Positions 27,349-36,293 of a stretch of 64,000 bases of DNA are shown here, in pieces. The notes under the pieces are model-generated. The model ran no database searches, had not been told where the DNA came from, and saw only the letters and a list, made by a program, of their open reading frames with translations. A program made the position numbers and the translations under genes. The stretch's first letter is position 1. Each line of letters starts with the position of its first letter. Source of the stretch: Sphingopyxis solisilvae (lineage in GTDB: Bacteria; Pseudomonadota; Alphaproteobacteria; Sphingomonadales; Sphingomonadaceae); contig NZ_JADKYM010000006.1 of the NCBI RefSeq assembly GCF_015475875.1, positions 62,001 to 126,000 of the forward strand, read 5' to 3'.

Positions 27349-27914
27349 CGGACACCTCCGTCGAGGCGAAATGCCCAGGTCACGAGAAATCCGGGACTGC
27401 GCGCACTCAAGCCGCAAATTTCCGAGGCGCACCCCGACTCCCGCGGCCCGGCCGCCCGTCCGGCGAGCTCGTCGCGGAGGCGCATCGCAGCGACGGCCGG
27501 CCATGTGAATTGCGAAACACCTGCGAAGCCTGGCTGGCCGGCTATCCGGTGCGTCCATCGGCCGGCGCCATAACTATGGTCCCAGCGCAGGATCGGAGTG
27601 GCGCCTGCCTCGATCAGAAGCTGACCGGCGATCATCGCCACCGGGTCGGAGGTCAGTCCGGCAATCACGCCCTTTCCGCTCGGGCGGTATCCGAATAATT
27701 CGTCCAGCCCAGGCCCAACCTCCAGCGCGCTGGCGGTCGGAACCTCCGAGGCAAGCGCATCGGAGAAGCGGATGCTTTCGGGGATTCCCTGCTGCCGCAC
27801 CACCCGGACCGGTTCGCCTCGCGCAGGCACGGAGCCGAGGCCGGCGACCCCTGCCAATCCAGCGGTGACAAGCCCTGCCCCGAGCAAGTCGCGGCGATTA
27901 AGCTCGTTCATCAT
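27345..27914 (-). CDS. Tat-exported protein of unknown function in the flavocytochrome operon
   Basis: A 189-residue protein with a clear twin-arginine leader (NRRDLLGAGLVTAGLAGVAG). No family is recognised. The mature part has GLTSDPVAMIAGQLLIEAG, WDHSYGAGRW and three Cys near the C-terminus (two in the segment ESGCASEICG). It overlaps both neighbours (ubiX and the VAO-type flavoprotein) by four bases, so it is certainly co-expressed. Since the flavoproteins have no signal peptide of their own while the cytochrome is periplasmic, a role as an export or assembly partner is an attractive but untested idea. Confidence 0.7.
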   Translation of the reverse strand: MMNELNRRDLLGAGLVTAGLAGVAGLGSVPARGEPVRVVRQQGIPESIRFSDALASEVPTASALEVGPGLDELFGYRPSGKGVIAGLTSDPVAMIAGQLLIEAGATPILRWDHSYGAGRWTHRIAGQPGFAGVSQFTWPAVAAMRLRDELAGRAAGPRESGCASEICGLSARSPGFLVTWAFRLDGGVR

Positions 27915-28561
27915 TGGCTTACCCTTTCCGAAGGTTCGGTCGATTCAAGGCGCGTGACCTGGGCACTGCTGAGGCCGGTCCAGCGCCGGTCCTGTTCCCG
28001 ATGAATTCCGAACTGATCGAGGACGCGAATGCAGCTGTGATCGACGATGTCCTGGACCGTCGACGGCCGCGCGTAGAAGCCGGGAACAGGCGGAAATATG
28101 ACCGCGCCCATTTCAGAGCATGCGACCATGTTGCGCAGGTGAGCGAGATTGAGCGGCGCTTCGCGGACCATCAGCGTCAGCCTGCGCCGCTCCTTGAGCA
28201 TGACGTCGGCTGCACGAGTGATGAGATTGTCGGACAGCCCGTTGGCGATTGCGGCCAGAGTCCGCATCGAGCATGGCGCGACCACCATACCCTCGCACAG
28301 GAAGGATCCGCTCGCGATAGAGGCTCCCACGTTGCGAACATTGTGCACGACGTCGGCTGCCGCTTCGAACTGCTTCAGCGTCAGCGGTAGCTCCTCACGG
28401 ATATTCAGCACAGCGGCCTGAGAAACGACGAGATGCGTTTCGAAGCCGGGCGTATCGCGCATCATTTCGAGAAGCCGCAGACCGTAGACTGCGCCGGTGG
28501 CGCCAGTCACGGCAATAACGATCCTCCGCAGCGTCACAGGACCCGGCGGATCGCGTCGCAT
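27911..28561 (-). CDS. UbiX-family flavin prenyltransferase (VdcB-like)
   Basis: A 216-residue UbiX-family protein. The FMN-binding start IAVTGATGAVYGLRLLEM, the APCSMRTLAAIANGLSDNL segment and REAPLNLAHLRNM are all typical. It attaches a dimethylallyl group to FMN to give the cofactor of the UbiD enzyme encoded at 22825. It is the first gene of the minus-strand operon; an operator-like site lies ~70 bases upstream. The extra ~10 residues at the N-terminus and ~20 at the C-terminus are unremarkable; a GTG nine codons in is an alternative start. Confidence 0.92.
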   Translation of the reverse strand: MRRDPPGPVTLRRIVIAVTGATGAVYGLRLLEMMRDTPGFETHLVVSQAAVLNIREELPLTLKQFEAAADVVHNVRNVGASIASGSFLCEGMVVAPCSMRTLAAIANGLSDNLITRAADVMLKERRRLTLMVREAPLNLAHLRNMVACSEMGAVIFPPVPGFYARPSTVQDIVDHSCIRVLDQFGIHREQDRRWTGLSSAQVTRLESTEPSERVSQ

Positions 28562-28628
28562 TTCGGTCCAGAAATCGCCATTGCAGACCCGCTCCCGATT
28601 CTATTGTCGACGCACACCATACAATCCA

Positions 28629-28643
28629 TTGCTCATTGTGCAA
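28629..28643. promoter_or_regulatory. TTGCAC-N3-GTGCAA-type operator, copy 2 (ubiX operon)
   Basis: TTGCTC-ATT-GTGCAA, one base from the perfect inverted repeat, lies ~70 bases upstream of the ubiX start and within the 109-base gap behind the HpaI aldolase gene. It is placed to control the flavocytochrome/decarboxylase operon. Confidence 0.65.
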
Positions 28644-28670
28644 GGGATAAGTGGGTGACGCCGTCGCGCA

Positions 28671-29441
28671 TCATGGCTTGAAGCGTTCCAGCAGCCTCCC
28701 GGCCGCATCAGCGAGCGCGAATGCGTCGATTCCGACGGCGACGAAGCTCGCCCCGGCCGAGAGATGGGCATCGACCAAGGAGAGATCGCGCGACAAGATT
28801 CCTGCGGGCTTTCCGGTCGCGATGATCCGCGCGAGAGCGTCCAGCGTCAGGTCCCGCAGCCTGTCCCTGTTGGAGCTGCCCATCAGCCCCGCGGAGGCTG
28901 CGAGGTCCGCGGGACCGATGAAGAGGGCATCGACACCGTCGACCGCGGCAATCGCCTCGAGATTTTCTATCCCCGCCATGGTCTCGATCTGCGCGATTAC
29001 GCAAAGCTGCGCGTTCGCTTCAGAGACAAAGGTGGGAATAGCACCCCAGCGCGACGCCCTCGCGCCGCCGATCCCTCGGCTCCCTGCAGGCGGATACCGG
29101 CATGCATCGACGATCCGGGTCGCCTGTTCGGCATTTTCGACCATCGGGATCATCAGCGTTGCAGCGCCCAGGTCCAGGATCTGCCGCAGCGCGATCGGAT
29201 CGGAGGAAGGTGCGCGTACCACGGCGGCGCAGGAAGAGCAGCCTTCTATCGCGCGAAGCTGGTCAATAATGCCGGGCAGCGTCTGCGGGCCGTGCTCGGC
29301 ATCGATCAGCAGCCAGTCGAAACCGACCCCGGCGCATATTTCAGCCACACTGGCGTCGGCCAGGGCAAGCCAGAATCCGAACAGGGGACGTTGCTGCGCC
29401 AGCGCGGCTTTGAAGTGATTGGGAGGCATGGGCAACGGCAC
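28671..29441 (-). CDS. HpcH/HpaI-family aldolase
   Basis: A 256-residue class II pyruvate aldolase. FGFWLALADASVAEI, DWLLIDAEHGPQ, RAPSSDPIALRQILDLGA and MIPMVENAEQA are family blocks, and IAQIETMAGIENLEAI holds the metal-binding Glu; a second metal-binding Asp lies in DALFIGPADLAAS. It would split a 4-hydroxy-2-oxo acid into pyruvate and an aldehyde. It lies one base behind the hydratase gene at 29443, together forming a hydratase-aldolase pair that does not need the DmpFG-type complex encoded at 39-41 kb. Confidence 0.9.
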   Translation of the reverse strand: MPLPMPPNHFKAALAQQRPLFGFWLALADASVAEICAGVGFDWLLIDAEHGPQTLPGIIDQLRAIEGCSSCAAVVRAPSSDPIALRQILDLGAATLMIPMVENAEQATRIVDACRYPPAGSRGIGGARASRWGAIPTFVSEANAQLCVIAQIETMAGIENLEAIAAVDGVDALFIGPADLAASAGLMGSSNRDRLRDLTLDALARIIATGKPAGILSRDLSLVDAHLSAGASFVAVGIDAFALADAAGRLLERFKP

Positions 29442-29442
29442 G

Positions 29443-30243
29443 TCAGGCGAATCTCATGCCGATGGTGCCGAGCCTGCCGAAGTCGGCCGATATCACGTCG
29501 CCGCGAGAGACGGGAACGGGGCGCGTAAAGGAACCTCCGAGCAAGATTTCTCCGGCTTGCAGGCCCTCGCCCCAAACTCCCAACCGGTTCGCGAGCCAAG
29601 CGACGCCGCGCGCTGGATGGTTCAGCACCCCGGCCGAGAGGCCGGTCTCCTCGATCACGGCGTTGCGCGAGAGGATGGCGCCCACCCACCGAAGGTCAAC
29701 GGCATCGACCCGGACCGGACGGCCGCCGATGACGATGCCGGCATTCGCCGCATTGTCCGCGATCGTATCCTGGATCTTGCGCGCGCTTCCCGTCACCTCG
29801 TCGATGGCTTGAACGCGGCTATCGATGATCTCTATCGCCGGTACGACATAGTCCGTCGCCGCAAGGACGGCGTGAGCCGTGACACCGGGCCCTTTCAGCG
29901 GGCGAGCCAGGAAGAAGGCGAGCTCGACTTCGACCTTCGGGTTGATGAAGCGATCGATAGGGATATCGCCTCCTTCCTCGAAAGCCATGTCGTCGAGCAA
30001 TGTGCCATAGTCCGGTTCGGTAATGCCGGCCGATTGCTGCATTGCGCGGGAGGTCAAACCGATCTTCCGCCCGATGGAATGGCGGCCCGATGCGAGTTTG
30101 CCGTCCACCCAAGAGCGGGCGACCCGGTAGCCATCCTCGATCGTCATATCGGGATAGCGGGCCGACAATTGACGAACTGGCGTTCGCGTCTTCTCGGCTT
30201 CGCCCAATTCGCCGGCGAGCGTCGCGATGAGCCTATCGTCCAT
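29443..30243 (-). CDS. 2-oxo-4-pentenoate hydratase-family enzyme
   Basis: A 266-residue member of the hydratase/decarboxylase family. [25 protein letters not shown] and [12 protein letters not shown] (metal-binding Glu pair) are characteristic, as is AIEIIDSRV. It would add water to a 2-hydroxyalka-2,4-dienoate made by the C-C hydrolase encoded divergently at 30450. ATG 30243 has GGAAGGGG upstream; the open frame continues upstream without support. It is followed directly by the HpaI aldolase. Confidence 0.9.
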   Translation of the reverse strand: MDDRLIATLAGELGEAEKTRTPVRQLSARYPDMTIEDGYRVARSWVDGKLASGRHSIGRKIGLTSRAMQQSAGITEPDYGTLLDDMAFEEGGDIPIDRFINPKVEVELAFFLARPLKGPGVTAHAVLAATDYVVPAIEIIDSRVQAIDEVTGSARKIQDTIADNAANAGIVIGGRPVRVDAVDLRWVGAILSRNAVIEETGLSAGVLNHPARGVAWLANRLGVWGEGLQAGEILLGGSFTRPVPVSRGDVISADFGRLGTIGMRFA

Positions 30244-30315
30244 GGCGGTCCCCTTCCGATCTTCCTTCGCGAGCCAAAGCGCTGCGCGTGGAAGTGAAAT
30301 CCAATGGGCAATGCA

Positions 30316-30330
30316 TTGCACATAGAGATA
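30316..30330. promoter_or_regulatory. TTGCAC half-site operator, copy 3a
   Basis: TTGCAC-ATA-GAGATA has one perfect half and one degenerate half, in the divergent control region of the hydratase/aldolase pair and the C-C hydrolase. It mirrors the site at 30391-30405, 75 bases away in opposite orientation. Confidence 0.55.
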
Positions 30331-30390
30331 TTCGAGTCTAGCGATATGGGACCTCGCGAGATCTCAAACGCGAATACAATAGACAATGCG

Positions 30391-30405
30391 ATATCCATTG
30401 TGCAA
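30391..30405. promoter_or_regulatory. GTGCAA half-site operator, copy 3b
   Basis: ATATCC-ATT-GTGCAA has a perfect right half. Its last base is the A of an ATG at 30405, which argues that this ATG is not the true start of the hydrolase gene. Together with 30316-30330 it forms a symmetric pair across the divergent promoter region. Confidence 0.55.
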
Positions 30406-30449
30406 TGCTCTTGGTTGTCTTCGACATGGAGAAGGAAGGGAGAGACATC

Positions 30450-31316
30450 GTGAACACAGCTGTACGCGAAGAAAAAATCGTGGGCCGCGGGCTGACATCG
30501 CACACGCTCATTGCTGGCGATCCTGCCAATCCGGCGGTCCTGCTGCTGCATGGCGCCGGGCCCGGAGCGCACGCCGCGTCGAACTGGCTGCACCTCATGC
30601 CCGACCTGGCGGAGAATTTTTTCGTCGTCGCTCCGGATCTGATCGGCTTCGGGCAGTCGACGATCCCCGACCCCTCGCCGGACAATATCATGGGCTGGAT
30701 CGGCACGCGCGTGGAACAATGCCTCGGGCTCATGGAGACCATGTCGATCGACGTCGCTCACGTCGTCGGAAATTCGATGGGCGGCGCACTTACGCTGCAG
30801 CTTCTGAGCGAGGCCCCGGAGCGTTTCGGCAAGGTCGTATTGATGGGTTCCATCGGGGCTCCCGCTCCCCGCACGCCGGAACTCATCCGGCTTCTTTCAT
30901 TCTATTCCGATCCCCGTCCGTCGCGGTATCGGCAGCTTATGCACAGTTTCGCCTATGATGCAGACAAGTTCGAGGGCATGGAGGAGATCGTCACGTCGCG
31001 CTACAAGATTGCCACCGACCCGTCCGTCATGGCCGTCGCAGCGAAGATGATCGACTCCATGAAGGTTGGTATCGAAGCTCTGGCGATGCCGCCGTCAATC
31101 CTGAGCAAGCTTCCGCACGACGTGCTGATCTTCCACGGCAGGCAGGATCGCATCGTACCCCTCGACACCAGCCTTTACCTGCTGGAACATCTGCAACACG
31201 CGGAACTTTATGTTCTCGACAGGTCCGGCCATTGGAGCCAGCTTGAGCGGTGGGACGTCATGCGGCCGATGATGGAACTTCACTTCGGCGCCAGGGACTG
31301 GGCAAAATCGGGCTGA
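30450..31316 (+). CDS. Meta-cleavage product (C-C bond) hydrolase, alpha/beta fold
   Basis: A ~288-residue alpha/beta hydrolase of the BphD/XylF type. LLLHGAGPGAHAASNW is the characteristic oxyanion motif of meta-cleavage product hydrolases; the nucleophile is in VVGNSMGGAL, Asp in FHGRQDRIVP and His in DRSGHWSQLE. It would split a 2-hydroxy-6-oxo-hexa-2,4-dienoate into a 2-hydroxydienoate and an acid. GTG 30450 has AGGGAG six bases upstream; ATG 30405 and 30426 lie in frame but the first is inside an operator site. The divergent hydratase and aldolase would take the product onward. Confidence 0.9.
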   Translation: MNTAVREEKIVGRGLTSHTLIAGDPANPAVLLLHGAGPGAHAASNWLHLMPDLAENFFVVAPDLIGFGQSTIPDPSPDNIMGWIGTRVEQCLGLMETMSIDVAHVVGNSMGGALTLQLLSEAPERFGKVVLMGSIGAPAPRTPELIRLLSFYSDPRPSRYRQLMHSFAYDADKFEGMEEIVTSRYKIATDPSVMAVAAKMIDSMKVGIEALAMPPSILSKLPHDVLIFHGRQDRIVPLDTSLYLLEHLQHAELYVLDRSGHWSQLERWDVMRPMMELHFGARDWAKSG

Positions 31317-31354
31317 CGATTTGGGCCATCGTCTCGCGTGAGCCGACGCCGTTT

Positions 31355-31389
31355 GCCGGGCGGCCACTCCCCCCAAGTGACCGCCCGGC
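31355..31389. terminator. Strong bidirectional terminator hairpin
   Basis: GCCGGGCGG and CCGCCCGGC form a perfect nine-base-pair stem, with CACT/AGTG able to extend pairing inside the loop. It lies between the convergent hydrolase and oxygenase beta-subunit genes, where termination from both sides is expected. Confidence 0.65.
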
Positions 31390-31393
31390 GGGG

Positions 31394-31891
31394 CTAAATC
31401 GGATAAACCAGGTAACGTGGGAGCACGGTCGTATCGAGCAGCGCCCGGCGGGAGAGGAGCCTAAGTTCTCCCGCCGCGGATTCGCGCACGACATCCTCGT
31501 ACCTGCCCGTTGCCAGCACTTCCGATACGCCGCTATCTTCGGGCGTCATGAACACGCTGAAATTCGAACGTGCGTGCCAGGTCTGATCATCGATGCGCCC
31601 GGTCGCCACCCGCTGTACAAAGTGCCGCGTACGATAATCCTGGAAGGTTCCAGCCCAGATTTGCGTGATATAGGTAACCCGGTCGAGGAGTCGTGCGCGG
31701 CAATCGTCGTACATGAAACCGAGCGCAAGCCCCTGTTCCTCATTCTCGGCCGACAGGCAGATGTAGGAGGCCGCATCTTCCTCGGCATAGTTGGACAACC
31801 AGCGCGCCATGTCCTTGCTGTCGAGGGCGTCGGCGTCGGACACGAGCAGAGCGTCGAGGGCGCGGTTCAGAGAATCTGGCGCGAGGCTCAT
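31394..31891 (-). CDS. Aromatic-ring-hydroxylating dioxygenase beta subunit
   Basis: A 165-residue beta subunit of the NTF2/SnoaL-like fold. YAEEDAASYICLSAENEEQ, ARLLDRVTYITQIWAGTFQ and RSNFSVFMT correspond to conserved stretches. It has no catalytic site and stabilises the alpha-subunit trimer. It overlaps the alpha gene stop by four bases. This is one of four alpha/beta pairs in the window. Confidence 0.85.
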   Translation of the reverse strand: MSLAPDSLNRALDALLVSDADALDSKDMARWLSNYAEEDAASYICLSAENEEQGLALGFMYDDCRARLLDRVTYITQIWAGTFQDYRTRHFVQRVATGRIDDQTWHARSNFSVFMTPEDSGVSEVLATGRYEDVVRESAAGELRLLSRRALLDTTVLPRYLVYPI

Positions 31892-33063
31892 GCCGCACGC
31901 CTCGCGAATCCCATGACCTCGCGATAATATTCCCAGCGCGGCAAGTTACCGCTCTCGTCATTCTGCAGGAATTCCTCCTCGATCGTCTCGGGATCTCGGA
32001 CGCCTTTCTGGAAGACCGCTGCTCCCGGCGTATGATTTCCGATGTGAATGCGATGGAAGATCGACGCGTCTTCCATGCTGATGAGGCCGCTCGGCCCGAG
32101 GAGGTTGGAGCTTTGACGCAGCCGGTGACGCACCATTTCCTCGTCGTCATCGGCGTGCGCAAAATAGGCGTAGTGAACTTCGACGCGCTCGTGATCGATG
32201 GGAGTCGCAAATCGCAGGTTGATAACATCGAGATGTTTCGTCGCGACGAACGTCGGAAAAAGGCTCACGATCCGCGACCCGACCGAGGGGTCCTGACCCT
32301 TGAACTCGATGATCGAGGGATCTTGCAGGATGGTGTCGCCGCGGGCGACCGACAGCTCGGATTCGAATCCGATATGGCCTCGCTTCGTGCTGGTGAACTG
32401 CCGTCCCTTTCCGCCTTGCCAGTTCAGCAGGTTGAAGGCCTGATGGAGCAAGGGGGCGTGATACCCGTCATTGTCGGTATAGGACTTCCAGTTCGTGTTG
32501 TAGCGAACCTTCTGATAGCCAAGCAGCTTCAGGCGTCCGTCGCCGCCAACCAGCTCCCGCAGCGTCTCCATCATCCCCCCGAGGCTTTCCACAAGAGGTT
32601 CGGTCCGCGCCGACATCGTGACGAATACGAGACCGTAGACGCTCTCCATTCTCGGCTGCGCGAGCGGATAGTCGGAGCGGTTGAATCCGGGCAGGAATTC
32701 GCGCTGGTTCGGACAACCGACCAGCTCCCCCTTCGTGCTGAACAGCCAGCGGTGATAGGGACACTCAAATTCTGTCTTGTTCCCCATCGGCGCGGTCTCG
32801 AGCTGATTGCCCCGGTGGGAACACGCGTTGAAAAAGGCCCTTACGACCCCATCGTCGCCACGCGCGATCAGCAGCGGGACACCCGCGAGCCTGAAGGTCT
32901 TGAAATCGCCTGGCTCGGGAATCTCGCTCTCGTGACACACGGGGTGCCACTCCTCGCCATGAAAGATACGACGCAACTCGACGTCGTAAATGTCCTTGCG
33001 CGTGAAAGCTTCCTTGGGAATCTCGTTTATATTGTGCGGCCAGTCCAGCTCTACCTTTGTCAT
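31888..33063 (-). CDS. Rieske oxygenase alpha subunit (set 1)
   Basis: A 391-residue terminal oxygenase alpha subunit. The Rieske cluster ligands are C81, H83 (CSHRG), C101 and H104 (CPYHRW). The mononuclear iron ligands are H202 and H207 in [11 protein letters not shown]. It is short for a benzoate-type alpha subunit and the proline-rich N-terminus is typical of newer Rieske subfamilies. The substrate cannot be read; the adjoining BenD/XylL-like dehydrogenase (34249) suggests an aromatic carboxylate giving a carboxylated cis-diol. It is coupled to the NahE-like aldolase gene by a four-base overlap. Confidence 0.9.
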   Translation of the reverse strand: MTKVELDWPHNINEIPKEAFTRKDIYDVELRRIFHGEEWHPVCHESEIPEPGDFKTFRLAGVPLLIARGDDGVVRAFFNACSHRGNQLETAPMGNKTEFECPYHRWLFSTKGELVGCPNQREFLPGFNRSDYPLAQPRMESVYGLVFVTMSARTEPLVESLGGMMETLRELVGGDGRLKLLGYQKVRYNTNWKSYTDNDGYHAPLLHQAFNLLNWQGGKGRQFTSTKRGHIGFESELSVARGDTILQDPSIIEFKGQDPSVGSRIVSLFPTFVATKHLDVINLRFATPIDHERVEVHYAYFAHADDDEEMVRHRLRQSSNLLGPSGLISMEDASIFHRIHIGNHTPGAAVFQKGVRDPETIEEEFLQNDESGNLPRWEYYREVMGFARRAA

Positions 33064-34076
33064 AACGCCGACTCCATTGCTGCGGGGGTAGCGCGCTCCG
33101 CTTCAAGCGCCCTGCCAAGGTCAGCCCACATCGTCCCCGACTGCCGCGCGCCGGCCAGAAAGGCCTCGGGAACGAGATGGTATGGTGGCCGGACGGGGCC
33201 GGCCTTCATCCAGCCTGCCGCGTCCATCCGCGCCTTCTCCAGCCCGATATTGTACGTCGAGAATTCCTTGAAACTTCCATTCGGAAATAGCGGGGCCGCG
33301 GTCGGCCCGAGGCGAGACTGGAGCGCCCGGGCAGCCGTCCAGTCACCGCTTGCCCTCGCTCCCGCGACGATGTCGCGCAAGGTGGTCGTCACGAGGGGAT
33401 GGCACACCGCACCGCTCGACCAGAAGGCGTCGACATCGTCTGCCATCCTCGCCGCGGCATAATAGTCGAAATCGATCGGAAGCAGCTTGATCTTGTCCTT
33501 CACCGCGGCAAGATCGGCCAACAGGGTTCCGATACCGATATATTTGGCCGTAACGACTTGCGGAATCTCGGCGACTTGCGCCCAGAAGGATCGCGGAAAG
33601 TCGAATTTGAACGCTTCAGGGTTCGCATAGACCGCGATGTTCATGCCGGGCACTGCCTCTGCGACGTCGCGGTAGAACTGGACTGCCACGTCGAGCGCGG
33701 GCGCACACCACATCGGGATGCCGAGCATCGTTCCATCCGCGCCGATCTCGAGTGCCTCGCGGGTCAGCGCGATCGTGTCGCGCGTGTTGAGACAGGTCGT
33801 TCCGACGAACACCGGTACGCGGCCTCGGGCGGCATCCACGATGGCACGCATATAGTCGAGCTTTTCGGCGTGGGTGAGCGTGGCTGCCTCGCCCAGCGTA
33901 CCCATGCTCAAAATCCCGTCGATCCCGGCTTCTATCAGGCCATTCACAACGCGTGCGGCTTCGTCGAGATCGACGGTTTGCGTGGCCCGCCAGTCCGACG
34001 CATCATCGGTTGCTGGCGTCGGTATGATCGCCCAAGCGCCCCTGATATCCCGCGGGTGGATTAGCCTGTCGCGCAT
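33060..34076 (-). CDS. trans-o-hydroxybenzylidenepyruvate hydratase-aldolase-like enzyme (DapA family)
   Basis: A 338-residue DapA-superfamily aldolase. [19 protein letters not shown] and the Schiff-base Lys in [10 protein letters not shown] fit the NahE / PhdG / HBPA-aldolase group, which splits a benzylidenepyruvate into an aromatic aldehyde and pyruvate. The start is ATG 34076, preceded by AAAGGAGAGG; an in-frame upstream ATG has no support. With the NahD-like isomerase at 52655 it suggests a naphthalene- or PAH-like upper pathway. An operator-like site lies 45 bases upstream. Confidence 0.9.
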   Translation of the reverse strand: MRDRLIHPRDIRGAWAIIPTPATDDASDWRATQTVDLDEAARVVNGLIEAGIDGILSMGTLGEAATLTHAEKLDYMRAIVDAARGRVPVFVGTTCLNTRDTIALTREALEIGADGTMLGIPMWCAPALDVAVQFYRDVAEAVPGMNIAVYANPEAFKFDFPRSFWAQVAEIPQVVTAKYIGIGTLLADLAAVKDKIKLLPIDFDYYAAARMADDVDAFWSSGAVCHPLVTTTLRDIVAGARASGDWTAARALQSRLGPTAAPLFPNGSFKEFSTYNIGLEKARMDAAGWMKAGPVRPPYHLVPEAFLAGARQSGTMWADLGRALEAERATPAAMESAL

Positions 34077-34120
34077 TGTCCCTCTCCTTTGAAGCTCCGC
34101 AGAATCGCGGGCCTCATTCA

Positions 34121-34135
34121 TTGTTCATAGTGTAA
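34121..34135. promoter_or_regulatory. TTGCAC-N3-GTGCAA-type operator, copy 4
   Basis: TTGTTC-ATA-GTGTAA is a symmetric variant, embedded in CATTG...TAATG. It lies between the aldolase start (34076, minus) and the diol dehydrogenase start (34249, plus), able to affect both. Confidence 0.6.
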
Positions 34136-34248
34136 TGCTTTACCCCTTGTGTTTGCAAGCACCGAGATGGTAAGATTGGACCGATCGTTCGATGCCAAGA
34201 TAAACACTTGAAACTATGCAACTAATTGCGATGCGGGAGAAATGATCC

Positions 34249-35037
34249 ATGTATGGCGGCTCTAATCGTTTTGCTGGTCAAATCGCGGTGGTCACGGGAG
34301 GCGCGCAAGGGATCGGCCTCGCTGTCGCAACGCGGATGGCCCGCGAGGGGGCCTCTGTGACAATTGCCGACCGCGCCGAGGAGGCGACAAAAGGAGCGGT
34401 AGCGGAACTGCGGTCGCAGGGGCTGGACGCACGGGCCGAGTGCCATGATCTGGAAGGCCTTGAGGGAGCGCGAGCCCTTTATGACAATGTCATGAGCCGT
34501 CATGGCCGGGTCGATGTCGCCGTGCATAATGTCGGTGGCACGATTTGGGCGAAGCCATTCTGGGAATATTCCCCCAACGAGATCGAAGCGGAGATCAGAC
34601 GGTCGCTCTGGCCGACCATATGGTGCTGTCACGCTGTCTTGCCGCACCTCATTTCCGCCGGGCAAGGCGCGATCGTGAATGTCGGATCGGTTGCGACGAG
34701 AGGCATCAACCGCCTGCCCTATGCCGCCGCGAAAGGGGGTGTCTCCGCGTTGACGGCGGCATTGGCACAGGATCTGGAAGATCGCCCGATCCGCGTGAAT
34801 TGCGTGGCACCTGGCGGCGTGAATGTCGCGCGCGTAACGCCCCGCAACCCGGCACCGCCCACCGACGCGGACCGCGCGGGTTTCGACACCGTTGTCCGTC
34901 AGACGCTTCGCGACACGCCGATGGCGAGGTTCGGCGAGCCGGACGAGATCGCGTCCGCGATCTGCTTTCTTGCCGCGCCGGAGGCATCCTATATTACGGG
35001 GCAGACCTTGTATGTCGCAGGGGGCGGGATAGGCTGA
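34249..35037 (+). CDS. BenD/XylL-like cis-diol carboxylate dehydrogenase (SDR)
   Basis: A 262-residue short-chain dehydrogenase. The cofactor motif is VTGGAQGIGLA and the catalytic YAAAK follows SVATRGINRLP. HNVGGTIWAKPFWEYSPNE and the IRRSLWPTIWCCHAVLP stretch closely resemble BenD/XylL, which oxidises 1,6-dihydroxycyclohexa-2,4-diene-1-carboxylate to catechol with loss of CO2. It is divergent from the aldolase/Rieske set 1 operon, so a cis-diol made by that oxygenase is a plausible substrate. It converges on the ferredoxin reductase gene 12 bases away. Confidence 0.88.
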   Translation: MYGGSNRFAGQIAVVTGGAQGIGLAVATRMAREGASVTIADRAEEATKGAVAELRSQGLDARAECHDLEGLEGARALYDNVMSRHGRVDVAVHNVGGTIWAKPFWEYSPNEIEAEIRRSLWPTIWCCHAVLPHLISAGQGAIVNVGSVATRGINRLPYAAAKGGVSALTAALAQDLEDRPIRVNCVAPGGVNVARVTPRNPAPPTDADRAGFDTVVRQTLRDTPMARFGEPDEIASAICFLAAPEASYITGQTLYVAGGGIG

Positions 35038-35049
35038 GGTCGACGAGGC

Positions 35050-36282
35050 TCAGGCCGTCGCACGCTTCAATATCTCCCGCAGCGGTGTATCGACATCGGC
35101 AAGATGCGCCGCGTCGATCTGCGTTCTGCGCTCCACGAGGCGCTTTGCGATGCCCATGTCGGAGGGGCGGTTCGCGGTGAGTGCACCGGTCACGATGCCG
35201 TCCGACAGGAAGAATGCGGAGAAGGCGCCATCTTCCATCCTCCCGCGGAGTATCACCTGCTTTTCGGCATCGATCCGCCCTGTGCACTGAATATTGAGGT
35301 CATACTGATCGCTCCAGAACCAGCAGGGACGACAATATTCCACCGGCAGCCCGAGCATGCCCGACGCAGCCGCCGCCCCTTGCTCCGCTGCATTCTGGTA
35401 GGTTTCCAGACGAACGCGCCCGCCAAAGAAGTCAGGCTGCTCGGCGACATCTCCCGCAGCGAACACGTTTGGATTGCTGGTCCTGCACTGGGCATCGACG
35501 ACGATCCCGTTGCCCACGGCAAGTCCGGCGCTCGCTGCCAGCTCGATCGCGGGCACGATTCCTATCCCTACGACGATGGCATCGCACGGCACCAGTTCGC
35601 CGTCGTCAAGCTCGACCGCATTGACCCTTGACCCTTCGCGGCGGAGCGCGGCAACCGACCTGCCGAACAGGGACCGAACACCCTGCGTACGATGATATTC
35701 TCCCAGCCACCCGCCGAAATGCTCGCCGATCGTGCGAACCATCGGGGCAGCAAACGGCTCGATGGCCGTGACCTCGCACCCGATGCGGCGCGCACTCGCC
35801 GCAACCTCGGCGCCGATCACCCCCATTCCGATCACGACTATCCGGGCGCCAGGCCGCAAATCTCCGGCCAGACGAAGCGCATCGTCATAGGTTCGCAAAT
35901 GATGGACGTTGACAGCGTCCGCGCCGTCCAGCGGTAACCGTCTCGCGGCCCCGCCCGTCGCGAGCAATATCCGGTCCGCGTCGATGCGCTCGCCCGAAGC
36001 CAGCCCGATGGCCCCCGCGCTCAGGTCGATGGTGTCCGCTCGCACACCGAGGCGAAGCTCTATTCTGTTCGCTTCGTACCAGGCTTCATCATGGAGATAG
36101 AAGGTTTCCGGCGGCGCTCCGTCGTGCCACAGCAACTCTTTCGAGAGCGGCGGTCTTTCGTAAGGCCGCCACGGCTCGTCGCCGACGAGGTGTATCCGTC
36201 CGTCATATCCAGCGCCGCGGAGCGCTTCCGCTGCGCGCGCGCCGGCCATATTGGCGCCGACGATCGCAATATTTCTGATCAT
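35050..36282 (-). CDS. Ferredoxin reductase (FAD/NAD, BphA4/ThcD type)
   Basis: A 410-residue reductase with an N-terminal FAD fold (IVGANMAGARAAEALR), RPYERPPLSKELL, a central NAD fold (IVVIGMGVIGAEVAASA), the second FAD motif NVFAAGDVAE and a C-terminal reductase domain. It passes electrons from NADH to a ferredoxin serving Rieske oxygenases. Only one such reductase and one Rieske ferredoxin (50541) are visible for four terminal oxygenases. It is the last gene of the meta-pathway operon, 11 bases behind the aldehyde dehydrogenase. Confidence 0.92.
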   Translation of the reverse strand: MIRNIAIVGANMAGARAAEALRGAGYDGRIHLVGDEPWRPYERPPLSKELLWHDGAPPETFYLHDEAWYEANRIELRLGVRADTIDLSAGAIGLASGERIDADRILLATGGAARRLPLDGADAVNVHHLRTYDDALRLAGDLRPGARIVVIGMGVIGAEVAASARRIGCEVTAIEPFAAPMVRTIGEHFGGWLGEYHRTQGVRSLFGRSVAALRREGSRVNAVELDDGELVPCDAIVVGIGIVPAIELAASAGLAVGNGIVVDAQCRTSNPNVFAAGDVAEQPDFFGGRVRLETYQNAAEQGAAAASGMLGLPVEYCRPCWFWSDQYDLNIQCTGRIDAEKQVILRGRMEDGAFSAFFLSDGIVTGALTANRPSDMGIAKRLVERRTQIDAAHLADVDTPLREILKRATA

Positions 36283-36293
36283 CTGCGCTCGTC

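Noticed and set aside
22825..28561. UbiD/UbiX as ubiquinone biosynthesis genes
   Set aside because: The small VdcD subunit and an aromatic oxidation operon surround them, which fits catabolic decarboxylation.
30405..30449. ATG 30405 as start of the C-C hydrolase
   Set aside because: It overlaps the last base of an operator-like site and lacks a ribosome-binding site; GTG 30450 has a good one.
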